From NCBI RefSeq assembly GCF_024166365.1, contig NC_064821.1, forward strand, positions 53,533,093 to 53,597,092: a DNA stretch of 64,000 bases, given 5' to 3'. The stretch is from Elephas maximus indicus. Its lineage: Eukaryota; Chordata; Mammalia; Proboscidea; Elephantidae. The notes under the pieces are model-generated. The model saw nothing but the letters and a program-made list of their open reading frames with translations. It was not told the origin of the DNA and ran no database searches. Each line of letters begins with the position of its first letter. Position 1 is the first letter of the stretch. Below are positions 45,484-54,652 of this stretch, piece after piece. Made by a program: the position numbers and the translations under genes.

Positions 45484-45503
45484 GTCCGCCATCTTGGCCC
45501 CGC
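45484..45503 (-). promoter_or_regulatory. YY1-like motif at the L1 5' end
   Basis: Minus-strand sequence ccaagatggcggac lies within ~20 bp of the L1 5' terminus. YY1 binds this core in the human L1 5'UTR and sets the transcription start. The same motif sits at the 5' end of the L1 ending at 17541 (ccaagatggcgga), and a mutated form is at 34610. Confidence 0.7.
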
Positions 45504-45509
45504 CCCCTC

Positions 45510-46184
45510 AGTTTTTTTTTTTGAAGATTATTTTTCCCTCAGAATTGTGGTTACTGCAGCAGTGACTTTACTGAAAACACCTTGGACTGACTGACTTTCA
45601 GTTTGAAAGGATAGATTTACCTGAAAGTATGAAAATTCTATAAGGGATTTTAATTCAAGGAAATTAATGCAACCATGTTTATTAAGAAAATTCTATTAAC
45701 CAGGCACTGTTCTAGTTGTTGGGGGATATAATGGTAAACAAAGTAAAAACCCTCTGTTCTAATTGAGTGCATTGTAGTAGAGAAAGATGCAACAAGCATA
45801 AAAAGTAAAATCTTAAAATCTGTAGCATGTCAGATGGTAACTGGTATAGGAATTATAGACAAATAATAATCCTCTCAGACCACATGTGGCACTGATTAGA
45901 AAACATGGCCACTGTCAGTTCATAAACCTTAATGACAAAAGCCATCTGCTTGGAGGTAAAATAGCTGACTATATTACCATACATGTAAATCCAGTCTGGG
46001 GTGGTCCCCTCATGCCCTGCTCATCTCTGTAATTTACATACACTTACCACCAAGGCATATTCATTTACCTGTTTGCTAACTTGTTTCTTTTCAGTTTCCC
46101 CAATAGGACCAGAGAGGAGAATAGGCATCATGCCTGGTCTTACTCTGTTACACCCCCAAGCAATCCATATAGGGCTTGGCATTT
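45510..46184. other. Intronic or intergenic DNA with old remnants
   Basis: T-run at 45511-45522, then AT-rich single-copy DNA. 45690-45790 resembles an L2/MIR-age repeat ('ccaggcactgttctagttgt'), and 46070-46180 an L2 3' end ('agagaggagaataggcatca'). No coding signal. Confidence 0.45.
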
Positions 46185-46412
46185 GATTGTTGTTGCTAAG
46201 TGCCTTTGAGTAGGCTCCAACTCTTTGTGCCCCTAAGTAAAACAGAACGAAATGTTGCCTGGTCCTGTGCCACCCTCACAATAGTAGGCTCAAGCCCAAT
46301 GTTGCAGCCACTGTATCAATCTATCTCATTGAGCGTCTTCCTCCTTTTCGATAACCGTCTACTTTACCAAACATGATGTCCTTCTCCTGGCATTTGGCTA
46401 GTGTTCGGTAAG
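46185..46412 (-). mobile_element. RTE LINE 3' end fragment
   Basis: Reverse complement of the RTE tail and preceding region: 'ttgttgctaagtgcctttga', 'gtcctgtgccaccctcacaa', 'tgatgtccttctcctggcat'. It lies 177 bp upstream of the exon. Confidence 0.88.
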
Positions 46413-46588
46413 TATTTGTTACCTGTTAAACACGTGTTGAAGGAATTCATGGATGTATTGTGTTCTTGATGCTTACCTGGTTTATACCTTCCATGTACAC
46501 TCTCACTTCTCCCTTTAGAATTGCTGGCCAGTTTCTCTTTGAAAGTTGCCCGTTGCAATTACACTTTTCCTTCTTTGTCTCTTTGCAG
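46413..46588 (+). other. Intron segment with strong 3' splice site
   Basis: Immediately upstream of the exon. The last 27 bases are a pyrimidine-rich tract (ttttccttctttgtctcttt) followed by gcag at 46585-46588, a near-ideal acceptor. Adenines suitable for branching are present upstream (e.g. near 46553-46561). Confidence 0.7.
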
Positions 46589-46746
46589 CTGTGCAATCAT
46601 TGCACACGCTAAATGACCAGATTTCCCATTTTATTGTCACCAAGTCGAAGGCACTGGAGGAAGATAAAGACCCCTTCCTACCCACTGAGAAGGAGACTCT
46701 CAAGAGTTCCATGATGTTGATGCGGCACCTCTTGATGGATGCTCAG
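46589..46746 (+). CDS. Probable internal coding exon (158 bp); tentative candidate KAZN (kazrin)
   Basis: This is the only stretch in the window that looks like a genuine protein-coding exon. It is bounded by a strong acceptor (pyrimidine tract + gcag) and a GT donor after CAG (cag|gtacaa). It starts with two bases completing a codon (upstream exon ends in phase 1) and then has 52 codons with no stop, ending in phase 0. The peptide opens VQSLHTLND and ends EKETLKSSMMLMRHLLMDAQ. It is charged and leucine/methionine rich, as in a helical or coiled-coil segment, with no membrane segment. From memory it could be an N-terminal exon of kazrin, a coiled-coil/SAM protein linked to cell junctions and trafficking; this gene has very large introns, as would be needed here. 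The identity is unverified. No neighbouring exon of the same gene is visible in 64 kb. Confidence 0.7.
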
Positions 46747-48574
46747 GTACAAAGATCAACCACAAAATTCTGTATAGAGTAGGTGGTATCTCGTTTGGAG
46801 TTGTGGATACAAACTGTGCAAAAATGTTCAACTACCACACTTATCAAAAGCTGCCCTTGTGATGAACAGTCATGTAACAGACATTCTCCTATACTGAATA
46901 TTGGATTTCTGATTACATCTTCTTGGGGATTTAGTATTGAAATAGCTTGTTTTAAGGCCAAATAGGGCTTTAAAATAATATATTATGTGTTGTCTCTGAG
47001 AATTTAACAGATCTCTGGTTCGCCTTCGAACAGTGGAAATCCATTTACACACAAACTTGGCAGGCATCAAAGTTGGCAAAGGCCTTAGAGTGCAGCACAG
47101 ACTTTGCCCAACAGCATCACTGAGTAACTAACAAATATTTTCATACATTTAAAGCACCACCAAGCAAGCAAATCAGCACGGTTTTATTCTATTTTTTTAA
47201 ATGCTAGCAATTGAACTTATTACAGAAGGTATTCAGCTTATTGCATGCTATTGTTGAGATGTTCTTCAAGCTTTCTCCTCACACACTATTTTATTAAAAT
47301 ATTTAAAAATAATGTATCTACTCCTTCTGGCTTTGTTGGTGGGTGTCTCCAGATATGTTGATAGACAAACACCAGGTGTTTAAGAGAATCGATATGTTCT
47401 ATGTGAATGAAGCCAAGCTAAATGAGATTTTATTGTCATTCCTACTTCTTCAGTAACTAGAAATACATTTCTGAGAATGTTCTTTGGGTTTGGTGTGAGC
47501 TTGCCCTGGAGCATTCTTCTTGACCTTGTTTTCTGTTCAATAACGGTGGGGTCAGAATGGTTGGTGGTTTTCTGCATTTGCACTCTGTAGCAGAAATGTT
47601 GAACTTCGGTCTCTTTGATTTCTACCATAGTTATAGTTTGTGTTTTATTTTTAAAATCCATTCTGAAGCCTAGATCTTGTACCAATAAGACTTTAACTGG
47701 CAAAGCTTTGTGTATTTCTCACCTGTCAATGTTTGTGTCTATCCCTCGGGATTTTTGAGCTCCTATTATTTTTTTTTTTTTTATGATGAGATGCCCCGAA
47801 TTACGCAAAGCCTTTCATTTCTATTCACTGTTCTCCCTTCTCCCCTTTATTATAAGCAGCCCATTCAACCTCATCTTTCTTCCCGAGCCTGTCTGGTGGA
47901 GAAAGGAAAGACTCTGAAGCTACAATAGCCAATTTTAAAGCTCAGAAAAAAGGGAAGTTTAGAACAATTTACCGAATAAAAGAGAGCAAACTGTTCTTGA
48001 AAGGATCGCTTTCCTCAGTGTCTAGACCCAATGCAGTAACTAAACACCCTAGCCAAATAAATTACCTAAATGAATCCTCAAAGATACTGTGTAAACTCTA
48101 GTTTTCAAAATCTAAAGAAATAGGAAGTCATTCATGTTTTCCCTTTCCCTTTCACCTGGGCTTACTAGTTCCCAGAACTGGATTTGAAAAATGTTAGCAC
48201 CACTTAAGGAGGTTTTTCTCCCTCAAATGCCTCAGGTACTTGACATAGTTCATCCTTACTGGTGTTGATAGTGGTTTTTTGCCTTTTATTCAATGAGGCT
48301 CAAGTATCCCACATAATGTGATTACTGCAGAGAATTATTTTATTATCTCATCTTCACCTGATCCCAAATCAATGCCTGCTGGGATTTTGTCAAATAGCCA
48401 GATAAAATGGAGCAGGATATGGTGGCTATTCCCCTAAGTCATGCGTTCTAAAAGGATAGAGGGTTGGATCTCCTTCCACAGAGGGGGCGAATCATGGGAA
48501 GTCGAGATGGAAAGTGATGTGGTGCTTGGAAATGGTGCTGTTTCTTTTAACTCCTGATGCTCAAAGATCTTTCA
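46747..48574 (+). other. Intron downstream of the exon, mostly single copy
   Basis: Begins gtacaaagat. Nearly free of recognisable interspersed repeats for 1.8 kb, the longest such stretch in the window, with an AT-rich part at 47160-47320 and a T-run at 47768-47782. Minus-strand frames of 107 (47380-47703) and smaller size have no domain or splice context. Confidence 0.5.
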
Positions 48575-48834
48575 CCCCTTGAGGAGTGAACTTCTTGGCT
48601 CAAGTAGACACATGAGACTATGTGGGCAGCTCCTGAATGGAGGTAAGATGAAAAGCCAGAGGGAGACAGGAGCTGGCTGAATGGACACGGGAAATACAGG
48701 GTAGAGAGGAGGAGTGTGCTGTCACATGAGGAGGAGAGCAGCTAGGAGTACATATCAAGGTGTGTGTAAGTTTGTGTATTTGAGACTGACTTGTAAACTT
48801 TCACTTCAACACAGTAAAAAAAAAAAATTGTACA
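48575..48834 (+). mobile_element. L1 3' end, heavily 5' truncated
   Basis: Plus-strand counterpart of the L1 3'UTR end at 13930-14170: 'tggctcaagtagacacatga', 'gactatgtgggcagctcctg', 'ttgtaaactttcacttcaac', ending in A-rich sequence at 48818-48834. Confidence 0.88.
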
Positions 48835-48921
48835 TTAAGAAAAAAAAATCGCTTATGCTTCCTTGCCTGTTAGACTAATATAAGATGTCGTGGTCTGAGA
48901 TTAAGTTTACTCTAAAAGTAC

Positions 48922-49437
48922 TGGCATGGATTGAGCTATGTCCCCCCAAAAATGTGTGTATCAGTTTGGCTGGGCCATGAGTTCCAGCATTGTGTGGTTG
49001 TCCTCCATTTTGTGATTGTAATTTTATGTTAAAGAGGATTAGGGTGGGATTGTAAAACACTCCTACCCAGGTCTTATTCCTGATCTAATACAGTTTCCCC
49101 GGGGTGTGGCCTGCACCACCTTTTATCTTTCAAGCGATAAAGAGGAAAGGGAAGCAAACAGAGAGTTGGGGACCCCATACCACCAAGAAAGCAGCACCAG
49201 GAGCAGATCATGTCCTTTGTACCCGGGGTCCCTGTGCTTGAGAAGCTCCTAGACCAGGGGAATATTGAGGACAAGGACCTTCCTCCAGAACTGACAGGGA
49301 GGGAAAGCCTTCCCCTGGAGCTGACACCCTGAATTTGGACTTTTAACCTACCAGACTGTGAGAAAAATAAATCTCTATTTGTTAAAGCCATCCACTTGTG
49401 ATATTTCTGTTATAGCAGCACTAGATGACTAAGACAA
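48922..49437 (+). mobile_element. MaLR-type solo LTR
   Basis: Plus-strand member of the family at 19388-19812: 'cattgtgtggttgtcctcca', 'accaccaagaaagcagcacc', 'aataaatctctatttgttaa' (polyadenylation region), end 'gcagcactagatgactaaga'. The minus-strand 105-codon frame at 49074-49391 is a by-product. Confidence 0.65.
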
Positions 49438-49844
49438 GTACTATTGGCATTTCTTTTCTTTCCAAGTAACCACTAACTTTTTAAAACATTTTTTGTGGTT
49501 GTGACCTCAGATTCATTGTTGAAATCCCCTAGAATTGTGTTGCTCAGGCCCCCGGCCTCTTGACTGAGTGTGTCTGAAATATATCCTCTCAGCTTAGTGC
49601 TGCCAAGCTTATAGCATGCTAAGAAACCCTGGCATTTTGGAGGACAGCCAGAGGGGATACGTGGTTTTGAATTTTGAAGTAGAAATCTAGAAATATGTTA
49701 TTTTTAATGAGAATCTTTATTGAGCATTTTTGAAAATTCGTTTATTTTTCCCTTTATTTTTTTGACACAGCTTCTTACCTCAATTCCAAAGATGAATACA
49801 TTTATCCTATATTCTGAGTTCATCAGGAATGGAAGGTGAATCAC
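49438..49844. other. No gene or recognisable element
   Basis: AT-rich single-copy-looking DNA without long frames. Confidence 0.5.
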
Positions 49845-50052
49845 ACCAAACCTATTGTCTTCAAGTCGATTCTGATTCATGGAAACCCAATGTGTTACAG
49901 TGTAGAACTGCTCTGTAGGGTTTTCTTGGCTATAAACTTTACCAAAATTGATTGCCAGGCCTTTCTTCTATAGCACCAATGGGTGGGTTTGAACCACCAA
50001 CCTTTAGGTTAGTAGTCAAGGGCAAAACCATTTGTGCCACCCAGGGACCACA
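49845..50052 (-). mobile_element. AfroSINE, longer body type
   Basis: 'accaaacctattgtcttcaa', 'tagggttttcttggctataa', 'gggtttgaaccaccaacctt', right end 'gccacccaggg'. Confidence 0.9.
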
Positions 50053-50127
50053 GAAGTTGTACAGGAGGTAAATATAACATTAGGTCTGCACGTAATAATA
50101 TTAAAAGATGTCCTATAGGTTTGCTTG

Positions 50128-50296
50128 GAAACCCTGGTGGCATAGTGGTTAAGTGCTACAGCTGCTAACCAAGAGGTCAGCAGTTCAGATCCACCAGGCA
50201 CTCCTTGGAAACTCTATGGGGCAGTTCTACTCTGACCTGTAGGGTTGCTATGAGTCGGAATCGACTCGATGGCAACTGGTTTGGTTTTTTTGGTTT
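50128..50296 (+). mobile_element. AfroSINE with exact 14-bp target duplication
   Basis: Starts 'gaaaccctggtggcatagtg', ends 'ctggtttggttttttt'. The 14-mer tataggtttgcttg lies at 50114-50127 and 50297-50310. The body is close to the consensus, so this is one of the younger SINEs in the window. Confidence 0.96.
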
Positions 50297-50310
50297 TATA
50301 GGTTTGCTTG

Positions 50311-51440
50311 TTGAAGAATGAAAGCTCTTCAAAGGTAGTAACCACATCTCTTCACTTGGTTGGTATAATAACCCACTCAGTTCTGTACCCAAAAGGCTCT
50401 TAATAGTATTAGATTGTGATGAAATACTGTGACATCAGTTTACAAGTTGAATGAAGTCAGGCAAAAAGTATTCCAGCGAACCTCGAGGCTGCTTTGAGAG
50501 TGACGGCTTAAAAGGCATAATCGATTCAAGTCACATCTGTCTTGGAAGCAATAAATCCTGCTTAGGAGAACGTCAAAGGCAAAAGCATTGCGGAGCTATG
50601 AAATTCCACCTCTGAGGATGATAAAACAGTATGCACAGAGCAAACACATCTCCCAAGTGTAATAGGGGCACCAGATATGATTGGCAGGCCTGACAATCCA
50701 TCCTGGAGAGTGGAATCCAGGAAAGAACATTTCACACGGGCAGCCCAAAAGCCCCACAATTATTTATTCATTCCTTAAACGTTTCCAACGCAGGGGTGTC
50801 TCAAAGCAGCCAAGTGCCTCGATTTGCATTTCATTCCTTTTTCCGTTCACAGACCCCCCAATTCAATGAAGTGCACCATTCAGATCACATTTGAAACCTG
50901 ATCTTGTGGCTTTTATTCCTGAGAGCTCTGTCGAAACCCAAACTGCCAACTCAGCCTCCTAAGTGATCAGATTCATAACACTGAAGAGGCAATTCTTTCT
51001 GGTGGAGATTAATTCTTTTACTTGCACCGTGTGACTCTGCATGCTGAGAGGGGTTGATTACAGCAAATTAAATTTCCTATTGGCATGTTTCTCCCTCTCT
51101 CCCCCACAAAGACCTAATATCATTATTTATTAAGGGGAGAACAAATGCTTGGGAAAACAATAAAATCGCTTTGTTGGCAGTAAGGGCTTCCTCTTGAAGG
51201 CTCCAGGACTAAATACCAGAGAACCTTCTGTGCCCCTTGGACAGCTCCTTCTGCAGGCCATGGAATGAAGGGTGGCCAGGGTTGCCCAGGTCCCACCGAC
51301 CCCACAACCACTGCCTATGCCTTGTGCAGTTAGGGCACAGCTCTTCTGCCCGAAACTTGACCTCGCCTGGGATTGGAAGGTGAAGGTGGTTTTAAGTGAG
51401 GGGCTGAGTCACTTTTGTACTCTTTACGTAAGTCCATGTC
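50311..51440. other. Single-copy block, candidate conserved non-coding element
   Basis: More than 1.1 kb with no repeat signature. From about 50460 to 51120 the base composition is even, with CpG-containing words (gcgaacctcgagg, ataatcgattc) and AT-rich homeodomain-like words (gattaattct, caaattaaattt). No open frame has exon-like boundaries. The pattern is what a regulatory element inside a developmental gene intron often looks like, but conservation was not tested. Confidence 0.4.
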
Positions 51441-51452
51441 TAGGAATGAAGT

Positions 51453-51746
51453 TCGAATCCACTAGCTGCTCCTCAGAAACCCTATGGGGCAGTGGTACTC
51501 TGTCCTATTGGGTCGCAATGAGTCAGAATCGACTCGACCAAAACCAAAAAAAACCAAACCCACTGCTGTCGAGTTGGTTCCAACTCACAGTGACCCTATA
51601 GGACAGAGTAGAACTGCCCACATAGAGTTTCCAAGGAGCACCTGGAGGATTTGAACTGCCGACCTCTTGGTTAGCAGCTGTAGCACTTAACCACTACGCC
51701 ACCAGGGTTTCCATCGACTCGACAGCAACAGGTTTTTAGTTTTTGG
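51453..51746 (+). mobile_element. AfroSINE, 5' truncated, split by a second AfroSINE
   Basis: Outer SINE: 51453-51538 (from box B 'ttcgaatccactagctgctc') and 51713-51746 (tail 'acagcaacaggtttttagtt'). The target duplication taggaatgaagt lies at 51441-51452 and 51747-51758. The head is missing, so it was 5' truncated at insertion. Confidence 0.95.
51539..51712 (-). mobile_element. AfroSINE nested inside the previous one, opposite strand
   Basis: Minus-strand copy from 'caaaaccaaaaaaaaccaaa' to 'gccaccagggtttcc'. The host SINE sequence atcgactcgac is duplicated at 51528-51538 and 51713-51723, the target duplication of the inner insertion. Confidence 0.95.
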
Positions 51747-51929
51747 TAGGAATGAAGTAAGTCATTAAAAATAAAAACAAATCACTCAACTGTCTTCTCC
51801 ATGCAAGTTTGTGTTTAAGACCCAACAAAAGTCAGATGTTAGGTGGAAAAGAAATGAAATGTGCTCTATCTTTTGGAATCTCCTTCCTCTCCCTGCTTTT
51901 TCCTCCTCTTCCCTTTTCTTTCTTTCTTT

Positions 51930-52590
51930 CTTTTTTTTTAATTGTGGTAAAATATGCATAACAAAACATTTGCCAATTCAACGATTTTTTTACATGTGTA
52001 GATCGGTGACATTGATTACATTCTTCATGCTGTCATTATCACTATCCTTTTCCAGATTATTCCAAGATCATTAACAGAAACTCAGTGCGCCCTAAGCAAT
52101 AATTCACCTTTCCTCCCTCCCTTCCACCCCTGGTAACCACTAAGAGGCTTTGGTTTCTATCTATTTGCCAATTTCATATAAGTGAGATCATATACTATTT
52201 GTCCTTTTGTGGCCGACTTATTTCACTCAGCATAACGTTTTCAACGTGCATCCATGTTGTGGCAGGCATCAGGACTTCATTTCTCTTTATGACTGAGTAG
52301 TATTCCATTGTGTGTGTACACCACATTTTGTTTACCCCTTCAACTGCTGATGGACATTTATGTTGTTTCTACCTTTTGGCTATTGTGGATAATGCTGCAA
52401 TGCACATTGGTGTACAAGAATCTGTTTGAGTCCTTGCTTTCAAGTCTTCTGGGTCTATACCCAGGATTGGGATTGCTGGGTCATATGGTAGTTTTTTATG
52501 TTCAACTTTTTGAGGATCCACCAAACCGTTTTCCACAGGGGCTGTATCATTTTGCATTCCCACAAGCAATGGATGAAGGTTCCACCCTTT
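51930..52590 (-). mobile_element. Old L1 (L1MA-type) 3' end
   Basis: Minus strand: 'aattgtggtaaaatatgcat', 'actgagtagtattccattgt', 'gattgctgggtcatatggta', 'catttgcattcccacaagc'-type block near 52550. Same class as 23748-24464. Confidence 0.85.
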
Positions 52591-52599
52591 TCTTTTTTC

Positions 52600-52800
52600 T
52601 TCTCCCTTCTGCCTGCAGCCCTCAGCTTTTCCCTTTTTTCCTTCCCTCCTATTTTCTCTTCTTTCTGCTTTTACTGCTCTCCTCCCTCCCCTGCCTCCAC
52701 TTTTTTCTATTTGCAAAACAAATCTTAGTTGAGATGTGGAATTATATTCTGCCTTTCTTTCCCTTCCCTTCCCTTTCCTTTTCTCATCTGTCTTTCTTTT
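52600..52800. repeat. Polypyrimidine-rich tract
   Basis: C/T-rich DNA with CCTT/TTCC units, densest at 52755-52790. Confidence 0.7.
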
Positions 52801-52877
52801 TGTTATTTGTGCTCAGGGAACTTGAAAGCGTATTTGCCAAAGACCTACACTCCCCTTGCCAAGCAAGAGCGGAAGCC

Positions 52878-52891
52878 GCAGCAGGTGGCGG
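52878..52891 (+). promoter_or_regulatory. CTCF-like binding motif
   Basis: gcagcaggtggcgg fits the CTCF core consensus (CCASYAGRKGGCRS) at 13 of 14 positions. It lies in a small GC-rich island (52850-52950). Match by eye, one isolated site. Confidence 0.4.
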
Positions 52892-53764
52892 GGTGATTAG
52901 CAGGAGGCCAGGCTGCCATTCGGAAGGCGGAAGGCGGACTGGGGGCCTTGCCAGGATTCCCAGGCAGAATATGATTTGGGTGACTCCATTTTCTCTTCTC
53001 TTTTTAAAAGAATGATCTAGCAAACTCTCATAGATGATAGTGCTTTCTGGTAAAATTGGGCCAGTTTAGCATGTATACCAGTTCCAGCATGTATAGATTG
53101 GCTATTTAAGTGTCTGGAACACTCTCTAGACTGGTTTCAAATGGTGAAGTGTGATTTAGCTCAGAGATGCCATGAGAGGAACCCTGGGCTCAGGTTCCCC
53201 ATAAATAAATAGGGAGGTTTAGCTCCGTAAGGCCGGTGTCTTCTGTGTTCAAGAGTAGACCTCAGAAATGGGGCAGTCCACACACATGATTACAGAGGCA
53301 TGCTTCAAAATGATTTCTCCCTGTTACTGGCACTTTCTGAAGTCAACACCATGCTCAAGGTAGGGGTACTGTAGTTATTGCTAAAGCACTATCCAGTGCT
53401 TTCTCTCTGCAGCTGGCTTTGCGGTCACCCTTGTGAACATGACCCTGTTGATGGCCCTAGAGGATGTCTTGTCCTCACTTTACACAAACTAAGGCACTGA
53501 GAGATGCTTGACTCACCAAGGTCACAGGCGCTGGCTATGGCTATGAGTGGCATCCCATGCTTGAGTTTTCCTTATTATCTTCTGAAATGTGATACCACAA
53601 TGGGGAGGTCTAGAATTCTCTTCCTTCGTTATAACAAGCAGAGAAGAAACTCTGAAACTAGAACAAGGGCAAAGAGGCAAAACTTCCATCCCAAGGGAAA
53701 TTACCCTGGAATTTTTTTTTTTTTAACTCTATTTACACTATCAGATTTTTGCCTCTTATAGGTC
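52892..53764. other. No gene or recognisable element
   Basis: Balanced-composition, single-copy-looking DNA. The 235-codon frame 52308-53015 runs over L1 and pyrimidine tract and is not a gene. An 85-codon frame at 53504-53761 has no domain. Confidence 0.45.
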
Positions 53765-53985
53765 ATACCAAAACCAATACCAAATCTACTGCTGTCAAGT
53801 TGAATACCGATTCATAGTGAGACCCTGTAAGAACAGAGTAGAACTGCCCCCATAGGGTTTCCAATGCTGTAAATCCTTACGGAAGCAAACGGCCAAGTCT
53901 GTCTTCCACAGAGCAGCTAGTGGATTTGAACCGCCGATCTTTGGTTAGCAACTGAGCGCATTTACCAGGCCTCCTTTTATAGATC
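53765..53985 (-). mobile_element. AfroSINE, diverged
   Basis: 'accaaatctactgctgtcaa', 'catagggtttccaatgctgt', 'gatttgaaccgccgatcttt'. Longer body type. Confidence 0.88.
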
Positions 53986-54652
53986 ATAGGTGGAGGCAAT
54001 ACTTAAATGGACTCTGAAGAATTCAGTTTACCTAACTAGAAAGCTACAATGATAAACTGATTATACTAAACAGTCGTAGCTCATCCCCTCCAGTAACCCA
54101 TGTGCCCCACTATGCATCCCTCTCAGGTCATTTGAGAAAGCAATGCTTGTCCATTCTTAGATGCAAAATTATACAATCAGCAAGTCTGAAGTTTGCAGTT
54201 TCTTACCTAGCTATTGCAAGCCCACTTTCCATTCTGCCACAGTGATTTTGATCTTTTAAAGTTTTTTCTTTTTTTTTTTTTACATAAATAAAATTGAACC
54301 TGTACGTATTGCCAGGCTTAGATGCAATCCCATTAATGACAGTCTCTGCAGTCACTTTCTCTTGAAAAGAAATGGAGGGTGACACATGAATTGTAATGCT
54401 CTTCCTCTGTTAAACTTGTGTCTGAATGTTTTTCTTAAGTCAGTAAAGAAAAAGAACCTCTTCTGAGACCTCTTTTGCCTTTGTAAAATCCACAAAGCAG
54501 AATTTTAGGGAATGAAAAGTCACTTTCAGTATTTAGTGTTCAAAGATATGGGTATAATGGGATAAGACTCAGAAGAAAGCTGGACTCCGGTCCATAACCA
54601 TATTCTGAAGGAAAGCCATATCTCTTAGGATGGATAATGTTTGTGTAGAATG
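53986..54652. other. No gene or recognisable element
   Basis: AT-rich DNA with a T-run at 54270-54281. Nothing codes. Confidence 0.5.

Larger units (their letters stand above)
37937..45509 (-). mobile_element. L1 retrotransposon, full length (~7.6 kb), youngest in the window
   Basis: Minus-strand order: 5' end at about 45509 with a YY1-like CCAAGATGGCGGAC, a GC-rich 5'UTR with four ~210-bp monomers, ORF1 (44256-43237), 470-bp spacer, ORF2 (42766 to about 38945), ~1-kb 3'UTR and poly(A) (T-run 37937-37953). ORF1 has a single nonsense codon and ORF2 two frameshifts, far fewer defects than the other copies. The flanks may share cag followed by T-run as target duplication, but this overlaps the poly(A) and is not certain. 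It is inserted in the ancient L1 to its left. Confidence 0.96.
44257..45509 (-). promoter_or_regulatory. GC-rich, monomer-repeat L1 5'UTR (promoter region)
   Basis: 1.25 kb between ORF1 and the L1 5' end, with dense CpG from about 44330 to 45330, unlike any other part of the window. In other mammals the L1 5'UTR carries an internal RNA polymerase II promoter; the same role is inferred here. The first ~100 sense bases (45509-45410) resemble the 5' ends of the two other L1s, but the rest does not. Confidence 0.8.

Noticed and set aside
46546..46588. Signal peptide start (MPVAITLFLLCLFAA) leading into the exon
   Set aside because: The upstream hydrophobic codons coincide with the pyrimidine tract and acceptor of an intron; the real coding part most likely starts after gcag at 46588.
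49074..49391. 105-codon minus-strand frame
   Set aside because: Lies entirely in a MaLR-type LTR also found at 19388-19812.
52308..53015. 235-codon open frame on the + strand
   Set aside because: It runs over an antisense old L1 and a polypyrimidine tract giving Leu/Phe/Ser/Pro-rich peptide; no domain, start context or splice sites.
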